DNA of 64,000 nucleotides, taken from positions 153,723 to 217,722 of the forward strand of contig NBIV01000130.1 of assembly GCA_003194525.1 (NCBI GenBank), given 5' to 3'. Under the pieces are notes generated by a model. That model saw only the letters and a program-made list of their open reading frames with translations. It made no database searches and was not told the DNA's origin. Source of the DNA: Gracilariopsis chorda (lineage: Eukaryota > Rhodophyta > Florideophyceae > Gracilariales > Gracilariaceae). A program made the translations under genes and the position numbers. Below are positions 1 to 11,611 of the stretch, piece after piece (the stretch's first letter is position 1; every line of letters begins with the position of its first letter).

Positions 1-705
1 GGAGCTTCAATTGCTGGGCTGTTGCGGTTATTGTGCTTCTTGCGCCAACATTCGTCCCTGATGTGGCCAATGCGTTCACAATTCCAACATACGACACCCT
101 TCTTATTCTCCTTTGCACGCTGTTTGCGTCGGGTTGTAGATTTCTTCGCAGCGGGGTAAGAGTGACTGCCATATTTATTGGGGTCTGTGATATTCGTTGT
201 AGAGGTAGACGTCCGAAGAATATGTCGGTCTATTTAGGATGGCACAAGCGAAATGACTTAATCGTATTCAATGTTGGTTGTGTCGGCCAACAATGTGGTT
301 GACATTAATGAGCCCGCAAAGGTGCGAAGCAGAGTCACGGTGCGCTTCTTGTCCGTGAGTGGGTCAACCAGTCTATCGAGTTTTAATTAGGTTTTCTCCA
401 GCTCTAGCAAATGTCTCTGTATGTCGGCGCAATCCTTGAATGGAAAGGTCCTTAGCTTTTCGCGAAGGTTCAAATTGGACTGCATGTTGCTCTTCTTGTA
501 GGTGGAGTCAAATTTATTCAGTACCTCCAACGCGTTCTCGTTCGAACAGTTCCGAGACTGCGACGATCGGTAGCGTACAAAGGTTCTGGAAGATGGCCGA
601 TGTTGCCTAACGATCGCCATCGTCCCATCTCTTTCGAGCTGCAGCGGAACCCTCAGTCGGACGAGGTTCCGTCAGAACGAATAATTATTGTAGGGAGTGC
701 ATGCG
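1..705 (-). pseudogene. Ty1/copia gag fragment with CCHC zinc knuckle
   Basis: On the reverse strand an open stretch at 620-387 has the helical gag pattern of copia elements (WxxL-like region, then LREKLRTFPFKD). After stops and frame changes, a clear zinc knuckle CWNCERIGHIRDEC (C-x2-C-x4-H-x4-C) is encoded at about 88-47 and preceded by a Lys/Arg-rich stretch. The frame is still open at base 1, so the element continues off the left edge. Upstream of 620 the gag pattern seems to continue in another frame (a KRWDDGD-like stretch near 640-610), which implies a frameshift. In copia elements this protein packages element RNA. It is unlike the intact copia at 42-46.7 kb, so it is a different, older family. 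No LTR could be delimited. Confidence 0.75.
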
Positions 706-1430
706 ATCCTTAATTTCTATGCGGAAGGTGTAATATTAAGCGCCCTCTTTTAGACGGGATATACATTTATTTTCGTTTTGAGTCTCAGATTCCATCGCGC
801 CGTACCACTCAACGCAAGATTAAGAGAGACTGGCAAAAAGAAGTTTTCTGTGGTCCACTACCAGTCGAGGGATCTTTCTTCTACTTTTTCGTACCTGGGT
901 TCCTTGGCAGGAGATGCTATCTCAGGTTCCCTAAAGTTCAGACCTCTGGCTCTTTATAGGAGTCTCTTGGTGAGATGCGCTTTCAGCGGCCTGTCCAAGT
1001 TTTGCGCAATCCAGAACGAGAGTACATGTAACTTACAGAATGTACAGGAGATGTTACTAACAGTAAGATATGTGTTCATCAGTTGGCCTTATCTATTTCT
1101 ATACGGCTAGTTGCACCGTGGTCGTGCTCCATAAGACTTCCTTGTCCTCAATAAGGTCCAGGCCAAACGAAGACGCACCCTGTCCCCGTACGAGCAGCTA
1201 CACTCACCCAAGCTGAGCCGGTTAAATGACAACTACGCTACCTCCAAGCTTAGTTTACGTCCTCAGTCGTTTCCCAAGCGCTATTCGGCTTGCAAACCTT
1301 AGCTCAGCCAAGTGCTAAGATTCCTAAAGGGGTAATAGCGGCGGCGGTTTTAATTAAGACTTACAAATTAGCTCTTCTTATGTTCAAATTCCCCTTCGGG
1401 GTTATGAAACCGCGAGACTTTATTCAGGAC
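706..1430. other. No recognised gene; possible leader or LTR of the copia fragment
   Basis: A forward open frame at 778-1110 (110 codons) has no family resemblance that I can see. Because the gag fragment reads leftwards from about 705, its 5' leader and LTR should lie here. I could not find TG...CA ends or a second copy, so this is position-based inference only. Confidence 0.25.
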
Positions 1431-1629
1431 TTTACAATTCCCAGTTTGCTATCGGTACAGACATTCTAAGGTTGAAGACCACTACGCAAAGCATGCAGTA
1501 ACTGCGATTAGTCGCCACTAGAAGCTTCAGGTGATTGGTCCAGAACACAAGCCAGGGGCAAGGGTTGTCCAACGACACGGCGGCTTTCAGGAAGCGTCTA
1601 GTGCGCATGCTCAAACGCAAAACCGGATA

Positions 1630-2110
1630 CGGGGGGGTACAACTCGACAACGTGGTAGTGTGCGTGTGAGGAGGGGGGATGGCAGCGACAACATGGCAAC
1701 CAAGTACTATGTGCGCCGGAGGGGGGGGTGGCGCTGCGACAACATGGCTACCAAGTATTATGTGCGCCGGAGGGAGGGTGAGGGGGGGTGGCAGCAACAA
1801 CAGGGAATCCAATTAGTACGTGCGCCGGGGGGCGACAGCAACAACACGGCAACCCAGTATAATGTGCACCGGAGGGGGGGAGAGGTGGCGGCGACAACAC
1901 GGCGAACAATTATTATGTGCGCTGGCAGGGGGTGCACGGTGGTGACAGTCGGGGAAGCAAACACGTTCATCCGGGTGGGTGGGTGTAGCCGCACGGCAGC
2001 AGGGGAACCAAACAAAGTACCCAGGGGTTTCGGGTGCAACGGCGCTGCAATCAGGGAGGATATGAGGCGGGGCGGGTGGACAGGGTGGTTTGACGGCGAT
2101 GCTACCATGT
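1630..2110. repeat. G-rich degenerate minisatellite
   Basis: Five or more imperfect units of about 50-60 bp share a core like GCGACAACATGGCAACCA followed by AGTATTATGTGCGCCGGAG and a run of 6-8 G. Clear unit starts are near 1682, 1733, 1790, 1840 and 1888; the array then decays through GGGTGGGTGGG tracts to about 2070. A forward open frame (1531-2112) translates it as repeats of NMATKYYVRRR. That frame is probably a by-product of a unit length compatible with triplets, not a gene. Confidence 0.8.
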
Positions 2111-2112
2111 AG

Positions 2113-4965
2113 CGGGGCTGGATTACACTCCCTGTCCACCTTATGACCTTGCCGGGAGGGTACATCCGGGAGGTGATTTATTTATTGCTCCCAATTGGGA
2201 CAAGGGGACTGTACTTCACGTTCCAGCTGGTCACCAGCGTGGCTCCATTCACACTCTTAAGGATTCTAAGATGCAATATCCAAACCACCTTTGCTCGATC
2301 TTCAGATATTCTATATTCATCACAAGGTATTATTCTCCTTCGTACATAACTGCAAAGGTCATGACTCGTGATGGCATGTACCACACACTTAGACCATCTC
2401 CGTACAAGTACAACAAGATTTACCGTTGTCCTGCGGTGAAGAGCTTAAGACGGAGGATAGGCTGAATCTACACAGCGTGGGGTGCGTAAGAGCTCAGCCA
2501 ATCACCATGTAGAGGTCATCTGAGAACTCCGCAACTGCAGTACGTTATACCACAGTTTCTGCGATGGTTATGAAAGATGAACCAGCTTCCACGCCAGTTA
2601 GATTGGGATTTCAACTTTCTGACCAAGATGTACACTTACGAGTGGAGCAGATAGGGAGGCTCCGACTAATGTGCGAAGCAACTGTCAATACTTACAAAAA
2701 CAGCGGGAGCGGTACTGTTCGATAAGAGTTTTTGGTACATCGATTTGTCAAAAAATGGGGAGTTGGCTTAAAAAATCAGAGTAGTTTTTAGTGAGATTTC
2801 AAAGGGAGGAATTAGTAGGGCCAAGCACCTGAAGACAAAATTTTGGCGATTATATCTGGGGATTCGAAATGCGTTCCGTCGAGACTCCGGGGCTGTTCTC
2901 TGGAGACGTAGTCGGTACTGTAGATTCGGTTGAGCTCTCGGATTCCTGAGTTGAAGCTGATTTTCACATTGAACAATGCTACACCTCCAGAAAGTTGTGA
3001 GTTTGAAGATGCACTCCGCTGAGAAATTGATGCAGTAAATCCGATCAAGTTTTCGGCCTCTCGGGAAGATTTTCAACTTTGAGGGGTCGAATGAATTATC
3101 TCTCACCCACTGGGATAAACTTTGTGGTGTCCCCTCTGGCCTTGAGTTTAGTGGGTAACGTTGTGGCTAGTGAAATCCAAACTTAATCTTAGGCTAACCC
3201 CTGGGAAAGAGCAGAGGAGTCTAAGAAACGCGGTGCCCTAGAAGAATTGAGGTTTGAAACATTCTGACTTCACTAGCTTCGGGAGCACTGAGCCCTGTAG
3301 GCCCCCTCCGACCGTGCTGTGTGTGGATCCGTGGATGTGGATGCATGCGAGGAGCGGTGCTCGGTGTACCCAGGGATTTGTTCTACGTTGTTGTCTAGAC
3401 GTGGTCGTAGGATTTATCACCCCCCTCGTACCCAGACGGGGATACACTGTCCTACGGTAGAATCGGCTGGTCAATAGAAGTCAGCGTAACGCTGGCGTGA
3501 ACGTCACTCCCACTTGGTCTATATTAAAGGCTCAAAAATCCGTGAAAGGCCTACCGACAAACTGATGCAACACTTAACCGGGAAATTGATCGAGACTAGC
3601 TTGACGGGCCTGCTTCAGCAGTAGAATGATGTTTTGTGGTTTGATGTACGCTGGTCTAAGTTGGAGAGTAAATCAGATCATAACACTCCTAAAGAATCCT
3701 AGGTAAATGGTGCCGTGTGCGTCTTAAAGAATATACTGTAAGCAATTGCGGTAGTACGGATATTCAGTGTGCCCCAGCATGAAACTGGTCTTGGGAGTTA
3801 TGTAAATAATCCACTAGGGGGCTGAGAAGTGCAGTAGATGCGTTTTCAGTTTCGTCGCTGCAGGAGCATGTTCTCGTTGTGCCGTTCGTGAGAACTCTGG
3901 ATTACTGGACAAAAAAGAAAAGTTCCTTGAACTGTCTGGTTAATTCTGAAGGACACTAAGACTCCTGCATATCTACGTTGGAACAGTCCCCGCTTAGGTT
4001 GGCTGGTTTGGAAAACGGATGGAAAGAACTTTATCCAAAGCTCCCCTCCTTATTAACAAATCTAAAATTTGGCTGACTGCTAGTTTGCGGTGAGCTATGC
4101 CCTCTTGACAAGCAGGGGGCGTGTGTTAGTTTTTTGGGGATAGGAGGGCCTTTGCCTAAGGCGACTCTGATCCGAAGGTTATACCTCCAACCCTCAAGAG
4201 TTATGAGCGTCTCTGCGATTCTTTTTTAGACGAATATGGTTCTTTGAGTAGAAAAAAAATTCTTTTTGAGCGCGGAGAAATGAGTGAAACCACTTTGTTC
4301 TCTTAAATTCTTGATTGGTGAGGGTCTGTCAACGTGGTTTTTCATACCACTGCAACAGAGATTTACGCCTCTGTGTATTTTCTTGATGGTCTCAAAGATG
4401 GTTGAACGTTTGGGCGATGAAACACTAAAATAAACTTAGAGCGGCATAAGGTCTGTGTTCCTAGGGCGGTTTCTGGCAGCTTGGATCGAGAAGTCTACTT
4501 TTCCATCCCATGAAGCGAATTTCAGCCTGAATTGAGGCCAAACTGCCTTCCAGTTTGGTTTCAACCAATGCTCCGGGATATCTAAAACGTGTAATACGTG
4601 GCTTTTCACATACAAAAAGTGGTGGGCTAGTAGTGTGGCGCAATAAGGGCTAGTCTAACTCAGTGAGGAGACTGGGGGCGGCGTTAGCGTAAAAGGTTGA
4701 TTGCCATTCCTAGGCAGCCTGCGAGGGAAGACAGTCTGGGACGGGTTTCGGGTACCGTTAGTCCCAGAAGAAGTTCTAGCAGCGTGCCTATAAACTAATT
4801 TACGTGCTCTGACATAGTGCACTAGGCTATACGAGGGACTGGGGTGCAAAGATGCAGCCAGTCCGGCTTGCGGGGTTTTTTAACCCACCTACCGCAAGAA
4901 AGCAGCCATCTCAAACAAACAGGAGCCGTTCAGTAGACCAAACTGGCTAGGAATTGTGGCATGAG
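2113..4965. other. Unassigned sequence
   Basis: No open frame longer than about 110 codons and no recognisable domain on either strand. A forward stretch at 2493-2726 stays open for some 70 codons after one stop and reads like coding sequence, but I cannot place it. A reverse frame at 3106-2768 is equally anonymous. The 5' end of the DIRS-like element that follows may lie here; no terminal repeat could be recognised. Confidence 0.4.
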
Positions 4966-5166
4966 TCAAATGCTATTCTTTTGAACTAACTCGCTACAAA
5001 AGAACAATGGTCCGAGGTCCTGCGCCATTGTGAAGGTTTGAGATCTGGTATAGCGGCCCCGGACTATTTTAAGAAAGGAAGTGATTTTCGCCCAGCTCTC
5101 GAAGCTTACCGAAAGTGGCTTGAACAATGCGCTCGATTGTTTTGAAGCAAAATACTTTGAGTTTGA

Positions 5167-6250
5167 TTGGACATTGATGATTCCAGAGCCAATGACCGCT
5201 TCGCTCGCTGCAAAAAAGAGCTTGAGGCTGGAAGCTATCTGTCTCTCAAACTTGATATAGAACACGAGTTAATGGTTCCCAGTAAGCTTCGTGCGACTTT
5301 AGATTCCGAGACAGCGCCGGTGTTCAAAGTTAAATACAGTTCCTCCAAGAAGCCAAGAGGAAATGGGAAATCTCGAACAGACCCGACTGTTTTAGATGGT
5401 GAGGAGGCAATTGGGGTCCACACTTCAAAAGCCAGAAGAAGTAGCGACGCAAGCCTCTCTACAGCTGAATTTGCAGCAAAGCTGAACCAGGTTGTCTCCA
5501 CCGTGGCGGGTGTAGTTGAGAGTGACAAGAAGCGGGAAAAGGAGGAAAGATCTAGAGACGTAGTAAGCATGATCAAAGTACGTACTTGAGCTGAGAGAAG
5601 GGCACTTCAAAATTAAGATAGTGACTCACCTTCGTCGAGCAGTAGATCCGATGGTGACAAACTCAATTTAGAAGTGCCTAAGCGCCATGGCAGAAATCGC
5701 AAGACGGAAAGGGTGGAAGAAAGCGAAAGTGAGTCGGAACATGACGAAGAAGACGGTCGTCGTTTTCGTCTTACTGTAATAGGGTTGAAGATGAAGCAAA
5801 AGGAGCGAACTGCGAGTAGCCTTATGTGAGACTGGCTTTCAGTATATGAATCGTTCACGATAGCGGTGCGGCATGTTCTGCAGCACAAGCTTAGCAATAA
5901 TGTCCGTAATACCTGGGAAGCTGCATCGATAGCGCGAGCGTTGGGTTTCTTCCTTCAGAATGAGGGTTGCACATGGATGAAAAAGTCGTCCCCGGTCGAG
6001 TTGATGGCGCAACGACTTTATGCCATCGAAACAGCGATGGATCACCAGACCTGACTATTTGCTGGCGCCTTGGAAAAAAATTCCAGTACTCACTCCAAGC
6101 GTGTTTAGCACACTTAGCTGCGGTCGTAAAAGCATTTTTGAGCCACCAAACATGCTATGGGACGCACCCAGAAGCCAGGCTCCCAGAAGGAAGGAGGATT
6201 GCGTGGCGGCGATTTAGAGTAGACTTTCGCTTTTATTGCAGTCTATCGTA
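5167..6250 (+). pseudogene. DIRS-like element, putative gag region
   Basis: The first open part (5167-5589, 140 codons) is rich in Lys, Ser and Glu and ends in a charged KKREKEER helix. A second part (5866-6054) contains SPVELMAQRLYAIETA, followed in another frame to about 6251. Position directly upstream of a DIRS-type reverse transcriptase is the main reason to call it gag; the proteins of this slot are poorly conserved and I see no zinc knuckle. At least two frameshifts and several stops separate the pieces. Confidence in the domain call is low, but its membership in the element is reasonable. Confidence 0.4.
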
Positions 6251-6529
6251 GAACAGTAGTTTGTAATAGTCGTTTGTAGTTATGAATCGACGTGACCTAT
6301 TTCTGTTAACTGTGTCCGTTACTGGAAACAGAAAAACCTCTAGATCTCGCATAAACTGCTAGCATTTACATCGTTGGCGTCCGATTTTGCGTGCTGCTGA
6401 TTTTGCGCTAGGGTCTTGAATCTGCTTTATAACTCCAATGCGCGATTTTGAAGTATTTTAGCTCCCAAATCCCGGAAAACCGGGAATGGTACCGCGATAA
6501 ATCGTATCTTGCTGCCCGCGTCTAGCGAT

Positions 6530-7530
6530 ACCTCATTGAATGGTTCGAAAACTTGTGCCGCCTCGTCTTGCTGCAGGTGCAGCCAGCGCCCTGTTTTTCA
6601 TACACCGATATCTATCGGGATTGGTTTGGAAAGGCTGATGCCTTGGAGATTGACTCTGATTTGATTTTACTACCTGCTGGTGACATTTCAGGGTCTGTCT
6701 CTCTTTCCGAAGTATTGCCACCAGATATTGCCCAGCAGTATTGCGACCTGTAATCTTGCTCAACATACTCTGATTCTCTTCCTCCGTGGCAGCGCCATAA
6801 TTAGAAAGTCTTGATCATGTCGAAGAATGTAAATTATGGAGAACTCTTGGAATGGTTATTGAAGATTCAGTTGACAGAAATCTGTGCCGAAGAGCCCGTT
6901 GAAATGAATGGAGCGTTTGCAGTCCCAGAAGATGCAGATCGCCAACGCCTGAATATCGATATGAGGCGGGGGTATCTGCATTTTTCCGAACCTGAAAACC
7001 CTTCACTTTCTACTCCAGATTTAATGGGACAGCTCAAAATTCATATTTCGAACCAGCTCTGGATTGGAAAATTAGACATCGACACTTTCTATTATCGCTT
7101 GGGGCTCCCGGTACATCTTCGAGTACTTAGTGGATTGCGGCCACTTTTGCGCAATAGTAAACTAGTGTAAATCGGCATGGGGGTGCTACCCATGGGTTTG
7201 ACTCACTCTGTTCTTATTGCGCAGCACGTCAACCATTTTGTAGCGTTTCACTTAGTAAAGTTGCCAAAAGAAGTCCAGATTGTCGGAAATTCTTCAAAAA
7301 GGTTAGGGCTGGTGAGGTACGGGATTTACAATGATAACTTCTTTATTTTTGGAAAAGATCGGGAGCTCGTGGTAAAATACTACAATCTGGTTTTTGGTGC
7401 CTTCGAAAGCGCCGACCTCCCGCTGAAGTTATCGAAATGCGTATCTTTCTGCCAGAATCGTGTGTCCGTGTTAGGAATCGTCGTGGATCACTTGGAAGAA
7501 TTGGAACCGTTCCCGAAAAAATTGTAGTGC
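6530..7530 (+). pseudogene. DIRS-like retrotransposon reverse transcriptase
   Basis: Reads across 6553-6753, 6811-7170 and 7177-7527, interrupted by stops at about 6751, 7168 and 7525. Landmarks in order: FAVPEDADRQRLNIDMRRG (fingers, normally FAVPKD...RQRLIID.R), GKLDIDTFYYRLGLP (palm motif A region), GVLPMGLTHSVLIAQ (motif B, normally PMGW.HSV.IAQ), IYNDNFFIFG at 7324-7353 (motif C) and LSKCVSFCQNRVSVLGIVVD. PMGW-x-xSV-x-AQ with FYxxxLP is the signature of the DIRS/Ngaro/PAT group, not of copia or gypsy. Motif C should read YxDD; here it is YNDN, so the second catalytic Asp is lost. The enzyme is dead. Confidence 0.82.
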
Positions 7531-8165
7531 GTTATAGCTATCACCTGGTTTTTGGTCAGGCAGAAGATTTGGCCTTGCTATGTGTTGAAATTGCTCCTAG
7601 GCTCATGGAATTGGTTTCTAGTACTGGGCGGGCCAATTTGGCATGTCTCAAACAGGTGTACAAGTATCTACAGACTGAAACATCGGTTTTAATCCCCCTT
7701 TAAGTATTATAGATGAGTTGAAAAATCTTATCGCCCTGGCACCGTTACTACATGCAGACATGAAAGCCGATCACTGTCCGTTTTTATTGTGCTGCTATTT
7801 GAGCACAAAAGAAGAGCGGGACTCTACGCCCATATGGACATACACCACTCCGCGCGAATGTTAATTGTGGCGCACCAGTCCGATTTTCTAGAGCCCATTT
7901 TTCTAGAAAAGCATCCTCGAGACTTGGAAAATCAAGCACTTCATTTTTCATTTTTTGGGGAACACCTCAAGTCCCTAGGATAGAAGCTAATCCAGTCGCA
8001 TGAGTGTTACTGGCCTGCGCACACTAATTTATTAGAGGCGGAAGCGTTACTCTTTGGCCTCAGGTGGCAGTGTAAGCAGTTCCGTCCGAGAGGCTATCGC
8101 ATTTCCTCTTTGATCGACTTAAAAGTATGGTTTTTTTCCTTGAAAAAGGTCGTTCGTCTGCCTCC
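7530..8165 (+). pseudogene. DIRS-like element RNase H region
   Basis: Downstream of the reverse transcriptase, an open piece at 7600-7700 contains ELVSSTGRANLACLKQVYKYL. Near 7995-8150 a frame reads NLLEAEALLFGLRWQC, then ISSLIDLKVWFFSLKK, matching the Glu-containing helix (INxLELxALLLGLRW) and the Asp strand (DSKVVLGALAKG) of DIRS-type RNase H, in the expected order. The second Asp motif appears as IDLKV, with Ser lost. Frames change several times, so this is a decayed domain and not a working one. RNase H between RT and recombinase is the standard DIRS order. Confidence 0.6.
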
Positions 8166-8269
8166 ACGCTCCAGCGAACCAGCCGTCAAATATCTGCATT
8201 GTTCTGAGCTGGAGAACTCCAAATTATACCGATCTGAATCGCCACAGAAATTAATCCTGCAGATGCCCT

Positions 8270-9205
8270 GTCACGACGGTTTTGAATTAGCTGTAACACC
8301 GCTCGCTCCTGCAACGCAGAACCAACATTTGCAAGTCATTAATAGAGTTTTGAAATGGTGCGAAGAAATCGGAAAGGCGTGTCTCTCGATGAAATGGACG
8401 TACTGCTTGGTTAGTATTTTTCTTACATCTATCACTCTATCGAAAGAGCTGGAATGGGCATCTATACTCAGACAAGCACGGCCGTTTTATTTCTTTTGCC
8501 AGAACTAAAGCTTAAGCTCCCACTTTGGCATAAAACTTTGCTTGGTTGGGATCGGCTAGTACCTAGCCAGCAATACACTCCCTGTCTTCGTGATTTAGCA
8601 GTTGCTCTAGCCAACTTTAGAAATCGTCTCAATGCATTCGATTCTTGCCTTTCTACCCTGCTTTCTTTTGACTAATACCTACGGTCTAGTGAGTTGGCAG
8701 CGCTCCGATAAAAAGACATGCTCCCATTGCGCGACATGAGTCGCATGCTCGAATTGTGATTTTACAGCGAAGCAAAACCTCCGAGCTACAACAAAGTTTG
8801 ATTATTCCGACACACTTCCTTAAGCAATGGTCGCAACAATTATTTGCGCTCCAGAAAGGTCATGATCTGAATTCATAACATTTTTCGCTCAGCAAGGAGC
8901 AATTTAACCAGCGCATTCGTAGTATTTTTCAAAATCATCTTGGCTGCAATCCGAAAAACCGGCACATCAGGTCGCACTGCTTCCGCTGTCTTGGTGCAAC
9001 GCATGACTAAAAACAAAAAGAGCCTATCTTACACATCCAATGGCCTGGCTGCTGGAAGAAACCCGGATACGTTTCTCCGCTATGTACAGCCTGGAGCCGC
9101 AACTATTGCCAAACTCGATTTTTCTGCTCAAGCCAGACGGAAAATCAAGTGCATTAGCTCTTCCATCAACGCTTATCTAAACTTTGTTGGTGACACGTGT
9201 TGAAA
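8270..9205 (+). pseudogene. DIRS-like tyrosine recombinase (upstream copy)
   Basis: N-terminal core-binding helices appear as TQNQHLQVINRVLKWCEEIG (about 8306-8365). They are followed in another frame by SWKTL-type sequence, ELKLKLPLWHKTLLGWDRLV (8505-8564), a pattern typical of recombinases from DIRS elements. The catalytic half then reads GLVSELAALR near 8684 (box I, normally LRxSEL, so the Arg is missing), HCFR at 8975-8986 (the H-x-x-R box) and, one frame on, PDTFLRYVQPGA with the nucleophile Tyr at 9081-9083. Tyrosine recombinases replace integrase in DIRS elements and insert circular DNA without target duplication. Stops and frameshifts make this copy inactive. The 4.4-kb tandem duplication starts inside it, at about 8654. 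Confidence 0.75.
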
Positions 9206-9689
9206 ATAGCCGGCTTCCGCGTTTTTGGGTTCGGCTCAATTTTTTTGGCCCTCAAAATCGATTTTCTGATTTTTTGAGCCCGACAAATCAATTTTCCTAA
9301 TCCCTCTTAATAGAAGCCTCTACCGCTAGCAAGTGGTGCAACCTAGCCTGGCTTTCAGAATTTGCATCTCATACCTTAATGAGATTAAGGCCCCATGCAA
9401 AGAATGGAATTCTTGGAAAGTCAAGCAGGTAGTTGAATTAACCATAGTCTACTACATTAAAAATTGATGAGTTGCAATTAACTCTCCTTCTGCCTCCACG
9501 TAGTAAAACCAATGATTAGGATACAGAATGTTTGACTTTGCAGTACAATAAACAAAGCTTCTGTACACATATAAATCCAAATCTTTCATAGAGTCGTTCT
9601 GCAAGTTCTCCAAACGCGGTGAATGGTTTAGCGTGTTGGAGTGAGGCAGCAAAGGCATTAATAGACGTTAAAATCTGCAGCAGAAGGGC
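9206..9689. other. Non-coding stretch after the recombinase
   Basis: Directly after the recombinase comes a T/A-rich stretch with a small inverted repeat, CTCAAAATC...GATTTTTTGAG (about 9250-9278). It could be part of the element's 3' terminal repeat, but I found no convincing partner upstream. No gene seen. The same sequence recurs at 13631-14114. Confidence 0.35.
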
Positions 9690-10113
9690 AAGGACCTTTA
9701 TTCAAATCAGAGTTCCGTCGGAAAGAGACGCATGAGCGAGCGAGACTGTGGCGGATTTAGCAATGACAGAAGCCACTGTGATACTGGAAGACGTTGTCGT
9801 GCTTGAAAGTATGACAGAGGAATGTGGGCGTACAATTCCTACTGAAAAAGCTCTCATCACATGCTTATCCGTTCCGGCACGTAAGACGGGTTCCACCTCG
9901 AGCTCAGCCTAATTTGAAGCCCACCAAGCTCTCGACCAAAAATTAATTTTCACTGGCCTTGTGCCAGCAACGACCATAAGCTTGCAATTTGGGGCGTACG
10001 CTCCTGACTCGCACACTTTCTTCAACACTAGTGCCAGGCACGGAGTCTCTATTGCTACGGTGCACGGCTGTCACAAGCAGCACATCATGGCTTGAGACCT
10101 TTGCCCAAGAACA
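9690..10113 (+). pseudogene. Unidentified decayed coding stretch (copy 1)
   Basis: One forward frame stays open for about 140 codons with only two internal stops (near 9733 and 9909) and ends at a TGA near 10099. It contains the segments MTEATVILEDVVVLESMTEE and LVPATTISLQFGAYAPDSHT. Composition looks protein-like, but I do not recognise a family. The equivalent frame exists in the second tandem copy at about 14115-14524. It may be captured cellular sequence or part of a retroelement. Confidence 0.3.
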
Positions 10114-10815
10114 CACCACTTGGTGATTTGCATGTTTTAGAGCATGAAAGCAACCTCTTAGGTTTTTTTTCGTTCCTAGCGACCGCGTGACGAATTATCA
10201 ATCCGTGTACACATGTATGGATTTTCTTCTGGCTTAAAGACTTGTGTCGAAAGCAAGTTATCTATAGAGGCCAAGGCGCACGCGGCGGCCGTGGAAGGAT
10301 GGTTACTATGCTTTGGAGAATGTGGGATAAAGGGGTAGCAGAGGCGTAGCCAGGTACGCATACGTATAACGCGTTGCATGAATAGGGGTTGCCGCGGCAG
10401 TCAACAAAACATGTAAAGCGTGAGCTCCAAGTTCAATTGAAGTGCATAGCGTTTCTATTGTCTTTGACCGTGATATCAATCTGGCGGATCGGTGCCACTA
10501 GACCTCCAATCCATGGCGCGCAGTGGTTCCCCAGCTGCATTTTCAGGTCCCCTGCGCGATCCCCGCCGATGCGCGTTAAGGTGCCACTTTTAAATCCCTG
10601 AAAGAGAGTGTCTACAATATTCTCTCGCCTGCATTACGTGCATCGCACGATAAATTCGCAGCTAGAGTGCGCATGTAGGGATGTATTTGAGTCAGATCGG
10701 CAGATGCTCTCGAACGTATCATTAACAATCCAATTACAAATAATCATCAGAAAGCTCATTAAACACCAAACGAGCTTGCTCGTGTGCTCAGGTATGAAGG
10801 CTATGTGAAGATGTC

Positions 10816-11163
10816 TTGCAAAGATTCAAGGCTTGGCTTTCTCCATGCCTGCTCTTCTCCCCAAAATCACTAATGCAGTTGAAGATACCGCTTTCAGCAC
10901 GTTCCGCCAGTTTGAAAACTTCAAGTTATATACCTGTTTGCTCACAAATGCCGCATCACATTTCATACTCTTCTCCACGCACAAGGTTAAGCGCCATGGC
11001 AGAAGGCTATTTTGTAAAGCCCAGTCGTCTGCATACACTGCTCGTGAAACTTGCTCCTGGTTATAACTCATTTGTCCTAATCGGTACAGTAGAAGGGCGT
11101 CCAAAAAAGCAAAGTTTGAACGAGAATCTACCAATCATCCTTTCTATGTTGCTCATACTGTAG
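10816..11163 (+). CDS. Unidentified 115-codon frame, duplicated at 15241-15588
   Basis: An open frame preserved unchanged between the two tandem copies, including the stretch MAEGYFVKPSRLHTLLVKLA. The reverse strand of the same bases is also open (11134-10826, 102 codons), so at least one of the two is accidental. Because the duplication is young, identity between copies says little about selection. No family recognised on either strand. Confidence 0.2.
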   Translation: MQRFKAWLSPCLLFSPKSLMQLKIPLSARSASLKTSSYIPVCSQMPHHISYSSPRTRLSAMAEGYFVKPSRLHTLLVKLAPGYNSFVLIGTVEGRPKKQSLNENLPIILSMLLIL

Positions 11164-11326
11164 TTGATGTGGTCGTCATCACAAAATCATGACGCTGGGA
11201 GTCGAAACTTTGCAATACAGTAGGCTAAAAAGGGTGTCTCTCTAGCTGAAAGCCCCGTAGCGATGAAAGTGATAATCAGAAAGCACGACCGTGTGGCCTC
11301 CAAAGAAGAACTACTAACAGCGGGAT

Positions 11327-11611
11327 ATGCTTTCACTATGTATTCAATCTGGCCCTTTGCAAGAACTATTTCACAGCACATCGCCTGCGGGCAGCCTCCC
11401 GTCCACAATTTCTGTACGGAAATCACCAGGTCTTTCAACTGACAACGTTATCCGAGCAAAGCTCCGGTCAGCCTCACAGACGACAGAAGCACCTTTGGTA
11501 CACATTTCCAGTCTTCCTTCCACGCTTGAAGCGATTCAACAGGTCTTAGCGAAGGTAGATCTGCAACCCGAGTATGTATCTAGCGGTAAATGCTTCTCTA
11601 GATGCAGATGA
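11327..11611 (+). CDS. Unidentified 94-codon frame, duplicated at 15752-16036
   Basis: Open frame containing SPGLSTDNVIRAKLRSASQ and LPSTLEAIQQVLAKVDLQPE, with the composition of an ordinary soluble protein and identical residues in both tandem copies. Function unknown. It lies where the 5' LTR or leader of the following gypsy element might be expected, so it may not be a gene at all. Confidence 0.22.
   Translation: MLSLCIQSGPLQELFHSTSPAGSLPSTISVRKSPGLSTDNVIRAKLRSASQTTEAPLVHISSLPSTLEAIQQVLAKVDLQPEYVSSGKCFSRCR

Noticed and set aside
1758-2165. 135- and 108-codon reverse frames
   Set aside because: Antisense of the G-rich minisatellite; Pro-rich translation only reflects the G-runs.
2493-2726. 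Forward stretch with a vague resemblance to an immunoglobulin-type domain (RLRLMCEATV)
   Set aside because: Too short, with no partner Cys/Trp pattern and no support from the context.
2744-9300. Weak inverted similarity (GATTTGTC, then GGCTTAAAAAATCAGA near 2750-2785, against the complement of 9250-9290) as DIRS terminal repeats
   Set aside because: Only short AT-rich words agree and the distance to gag is too large; likely chance.
10826-11134. Reverse frame with AVYADDWAL, considered as a LINE reverse transcriptase (YADD box)
   Set aside because: No other RT motif flanks it on either side at the right distance, in either tandem copy.
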